A DNA stretch of 7,501 bases from Phycisphaerales bacterium (GTDB lineage: Bacteria > Planctomycetota > Phycisphaerae > Sedimentisphaerales > Anaerohalosphaeraceae). Below are positions 5,141-7,501 of this stretch, piece after piece. A program made the position numbers and the translations under genes. A model generated the notes under the pieces. The model searched no databases. It was not told where the DNA came from and was given only the letters and a program-made list of their open reading frames with translations. The stretch is taken from the NCBI GenBank assembly GCA_003152975.1, contig PMBP01000276.1, positions 558 to 8,058 of the forward strand, written 5' to 3'. Within the stretch, counting starts at the first letter, position 1. Every line of letters begins with the position of its first letter.

Positions 5141-5899
5141 ATGACCGAAGCTGAAAAGCCCCGAGCAAAATCCAGCCGATTCCGGATGACGATCGCGATC
5201 GGCGCCGTCGTCCTGATCGCGATCCTGATCCTGTTGGGGCCGCGGCTGGTGCCGTTGGCCCGGTGGTTTGTGGATTTTGTCCTGCATTTGGACAAGCACC
5301 TCGGTGATATGATTCAGCGATTCGGGTTCTGGATCTACGGCATCCTGTTTGTCATTCTGTTTTGCGAAACGGGCCTGGTGGTCACGCCTGTTTTGCCAGG
5401 CGATTCGCTGCTGTTTGCCGCCGGCGGTTTTGCGGCCACCGGCGATCTGAATCTGGCGGTCCTGCTGACCTCGCTGGCCGCCGCGGCCATCCTCGGCGAC
5501 AGCGTCAACTATTCCATCGGGCGGTATATCGGCACATCGGTCGATACGGCCAACAGCCGCTGGATCAAGCGGGAACATCTGGAACGCACGCATGCCTTCT
5601 TCGAGCGGTACGGTGGCAAGACGATCGTAATCGCTCAATTTGCGCCGTTCCTGCGGACTTTCGCACCGTTTGTGGCGGGCGTGGGGCGGATGAGCTACTC
5701 GTTCTTCGCGTTTTACAATATTCTCGGCGTGCTCCTGTGGGTGGCGACCTTCGTGTTGGGTGGGTATTATTTCGGTCAGGTACCCTTTGTGAAAAAGCAT
5801 TTCACGGTTTTCATCCTGGCGATTATCTTCGTTTCCCTGATCCCGGCGGTCGTCGAATTCCTCCGGGCCCGCAAGGCACACCCCGCCAAAAAACCGTAG
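5141..5899 (+). CDS. DedA-family (SNARE-associated / VTT domain) integral membrane protein
   Basis: 252 residues, the usual length plus a slightly long charged N-terminus. DedA proteins sit in the inner membrane and are linked to lipid-carrier recycling (undecaprenyl-phosphate flipping for some members) and to proton-dependent transport. Hydrophobic segments lie at about 17-36, 61-82, 106-128, 184-208 and 220-240, with two likely re-entrant loops between. The first loop holds FCETGLVVTPVLPGDSLLF (Glu76, Pro86, Gly87, Asp88) and LGDSVNYSIGRYIG (118-131). The second is RYGGKTIVIAQFAPFLRTF, then APFVAGVGRMSY. Glu76, Asp88 and Arg172 match by spacing the essential E39, D51 and R136 of E. coli YqjA. 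The position matching R130 is Gln166 (codon CAA, 5636-5638) instead of Arg. The rest of the motif is intact, so I infer an active but variant member. It has its own promoter and operator-like palindrome, so it is probably transcribed apart from the propeller gene. Confidence 0.93.
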   Translation: MTEAEKPRAKSSRFRMTIAIGAVVLIAILILLGPRLVPLARWFVDFVLHLDKHLGDMIQRFGFWIYGILFVILFCETGLVVTPVLPGDSLLFAAGGFAATGDLNLAVLLTSLAAAAILGDSVNYSIGRYIGTSVDTANSRWIKREHLERTHAFFERYGGKTIVIAQFAPFLRTFAPFVAGVGRMSYSFFAFYNILGVLLWVATFVLGGYYFGQVPFVKKHFTVFILAIIFVSLIPAVVEFLRARKAHPAKKP

Positions 5900-5940
5900 T
5901 CTCGCACTCGGATCCCCTCGGTTCTCGATCAACGCCACCG

Positions 5941-5969
5941 TTGACAGAATGGGCCGCATTTTGTACCAT
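5941..5969 (+). promoter_or_regulatory. Promoter of ileS
   Basis: A perfect -35, TTGACA (5941-5946), is followed after exactly 17 bases by TACCAT (5964-5969; 4 of 6 consensus positions). The start would fall near 5976, leaving about 24 bases of leader. That is too short for a T-box riboswitch, the usual control of ileS in Firmicutes. A small inverted repeat, TCAACG (5929-5934) / CGTTGA (5939-5944), overlaps the -35 and may be chance. Confidence 0.6.
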
Positions 5970-5987
5970 GGCCGTTCTGATTTGACG

Positions 5988-5993
5988 AGAGGA
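5988..5993 (+). promoter_or_regulatory. Shine-Dalgarno of ileS
   Basis: AGAGGA at 5988-5993 stands 6 bases before the ATG at 6000 and fixes the start. Together with the sites before the lipoprotein and DedA genes, it shows this genome uses Shine-Dalgarno initiation for some genes but apparently not for miaB or the cysteine-cluster gene. Confidence 0.7.
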
Positions 5994-5999
5994 ATCCGA

Positions 6000-7501
6000 A
6001 TGTCTCAGAAAGACGCCAAACACAGCTATAAAGACACATTGAACCTGCCGAACACGACCTTCTCGATGAAGGCCGATCTGGTTCATCGCGAGCCGATCCA
6101 GCGCAAGGCCTGGGCCGAGCAGAATATCTACGCCAAGATTCTCGCATCCCGCAAGGACGCCCCGCTGTATATCCTGCACGACGGCCCGCCGTATGCCAAC
6201 GGTGACATCCACATGGGTCATGTCGTCAATAAGACCCTCAAGGATTTCGTGGTCAAGGTCAAAACCATGAGCGGCTATCGGGCCCCGTATGTCCCCGGCT
6301 GGGATTGTCACGGGCTGCCGATCGAGGCCAAGGTCAACACCGAGCTGGGCGAAGCGGTCCGGACGATGGACAAGCCCACTATCCGCAAGAAATGCTACAG
6401 CTACGCGATGAAGTACCTGCGAAAGCAGGTCGAGCAGTTCCAGTCGCTGGGCATCTTCGGGGATTTCGAGCATCCGTATTTGACGATGGACTCCGGCTAC
6501 GAACAGGGGATACTGGAGGTCTTCGCCGAGCTGGTGGGGCACGGTCTGGTCTTTAAACAGCTTCGGCCGATCCACTGGTCGGTCGGCTGCGAAACGGCGC
6601 TGGCCGACGCGGAACTGGAATACGAGGACATCACCTCGCCGAGTATCTTCGTGAATTTTCCCGTGCGCCAGGAATCCGCAGGCAAGCTCCGCGAATTGGG
6701 GCTGGCATCGGACCCGGCGGCCAAGGTATGTTTCATGATCTGGACGACCACGCCCTGGACGCTGGCGGCGAATCTGGCGGTGGCGGTGCATCCGCACCTG
6801 GACTATGTCGGCGTCACCTACACCAAAGACGGCCAAAAATGGACTTCGATCGTCGCTAATGAACGATTGGCGGCGGTGGTCAAGGCGGCCGGATGGAAGG
6901 AAGGCGAATACCAGACCAGCTCCTCTGTGCGGGGCAAGGAACTCAAGGGGCTTCGATATCACCACCCCTTCGTCGAGACCAACCCGACGGACAAAGACGC
7001 CTGGTTCGTCATCAACGCCGAATTCGTGACCATCGAAGACGGCACCGGCATCGTCCACATCGCGCCGGGCCACGGAACCGAAGACTACCTCGCCGGGCGG
7101 CAGAACGGTCTGGCCATTTATTCGCCCGTCGGCAACACCGGGGCGTACGACAACACCGTCCCCGAATGGCTGCGCGGCAAGAAGGTGCTCGAAGTGGACC
7201 GCCAGGTCAACGACCGCCTGCACAAGATCGGCCTGCTCGTCCGTGAAACGCAGATCGTGCACAGCTACCCACACTGCTGGCGGAGCAAGATGCCCGTGAT
7301 CTTCCGGGCCACCGAGCAGTGGTTCATCGGCGTCGATCGCGAGATCCCCAAATTCGGCAAGAGTTTGCGGAAGTTGGCGCTCGATCAGATCGGCGGCGTC
7401 GAGTGGATCCCCGGCTGGGGTGAAAAACGCCTCCGCGGGATGCTCGAGTCGCGCCCGGACTGGTGCATCAGCCGCCAGCGGGCCTGGGGCCTGCCGATCC
7501 C
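6000..7501 (+). CDS. ileS: Isoleucyl-tRNA synthetase, first 500 residues (cut by window edge)
   Basis: A class I aminoacyl-tRNA synthetase that attaches isoleucine to tRNA-Ile in the cytoplasm. The frame is open from ATG 6000 to the right edge; a full IleRS is roughly 900-1,050 residues, so about half is missing. The catalytic fold starts with LYILHDGPPYANGDIHMGH, giving an HMGH version of the HIGH ATP-binding motif at 71-74, then VVNKTLKD and GWDCHGLPIE (100-109). The editing (CP1) domain spans roughly 200-410 and shows WTTTPWTLAANLAVAV (248-263) and GTGIVHIAPGHGTEDY (348-363), whose Asp362 is the likely editing aspartate. After it come YPHCWRSKMPVIFRATEQWF (423-442) and WCISRQRAWGLPI (488-500). 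The KMSKS loop, anticodon-binding domain and any C-terminal zinc site lie beyond the window. These motifs separate it from ValRS and LeuRS. Confidence 0.97.
   Translation, partial: MSQKDAKHSYKDTLNLPNTTFSMKADLVHREPIQRKAWAEQNIYAKILASRKDAPLYILHDGPPYANGDIHMGHVVNKTLKDFVVKVKTMSGYRAPYVPGWDCHGLPIEAKVNTELGEAVRTMDKPTIRKKCYSYAMKYLRKQVEQFQSLGIFGDFEHPYLTMDSGYEQGILEVFAELVGHGLVFKQLRPIHWSVGCETALADAELEYEDITSPSIFVNFPVRQESAGKLRELGLASDPAAKVCFMIWTTTPWTLAANLAVAVHPHLDYVGVTYTKDGQKWTSIVANERLAAVVKAAGWKEGEYQTSSSVRGKELKGLRYHHPFVETNPTDKDAWFVINAEFVTIEDGTGIVHIAPGHGTEDYLAGRQNGLAIYSPVGNTGAYDNTVPEWLRGKKVLEVDRQVNDRLHKIGLLVRETQIVHSYPHCWRSKMPVIFRATEQWFIGVDREIPKFGKSLRKLALDQIGGVEWIPGWGEKRLRGMLESRPDWCISRQRAWGLPI

Noticed and set aside
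5900..5999. T-box or other amino-acid riboswitch before ileS
   Set aside because: The whole gap is 100 bases and the promoter leaves only about 24 bases of leader. No T-box sequence or specifier stem is visible.
5823..7274. Long antisense open frame (483 codons) opposite ileS and the end of the DedA gene
   Set aside because: It overlaps two well-supported genes on the other strand and has low-information His/Arg/Gly-rich sequence. It is a composition artefact.

Overview
The window reads as a stretch of ordinary chromosome from a GC-rich bacterium, most likely a member of the Planctomycetota (possibly Phycisphaerae-like). The main reason is the large membrane-anchored PQQ-type beta-propeller protein, whose WPSFRGFDGSG...W...NVAWKTPLEG...SPVIWGDRIYF entry blade has a style very common in that phylum. 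The MiaB and IleS sequences do not contradict this. The assignment comes from recognised sequence style only, with no search behind it.

Layout. (1) Positions 1-187, minus strand: the N-terminal part of a small DUF2959-like lipoprotein that runs off the left edge. (2) 188-401: a divergent intergenic region with an 8-bp hairpin/operator-like palindrome and a promoter placed so that the miaB transcript would start at or next to its ATG. (3) 402-1796: complete miaB, a tRNA methylthiotransferase. (4) 1797-2133: a non-coding stretch unusually rich in inverted repeats; two more lie in the last 90 bases of miaB. (5) 2134-2949: a YkgJ/CxxCxxCC cysteine-cluster protein whose start is uncertain. (6) 3121-5037: a protein with three membrane helices, a Pro/Thr-rich linker and a C-terminal beta-propeller. 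(7) 5038-5140: a short control region with a 19-bp palindrome overlapping a promoter. (8) 5141-5899: a DedA-family membrane protein, in which one of the two arginines known to be essential in E. coli YqjA is glutamine. (9) 5941-5999: a clean promoter and Shine-Dalgarno, followed by ileS (isoleucyl-tRNA synthetase) from 6000, whose first 500 codons fit before the right edge.

From miaB to ileS everything is on the plus strand, but the spacers (337, 171, 103 and 100 bases) and the separate promoter-like sequences suggest several transcription units rather than one operon. Two genes concern tRNA function (miaB modifies A37 of UNN-reading tRNAs, ileS charges tRNA-Ile). Two are envelope proteins (the propeller protein and DedA), and the lipoprotein is also an envelope protein. 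I see no shared pathway. No mobile element, CRISPR array, tRNA, rRNA or convincing intrinsic terminator was found. I do not see a clear undescribed multi-gene system; the items worth a second look are the DedA active-site substitution, the palindromes, and the leaderless-looking miaB.
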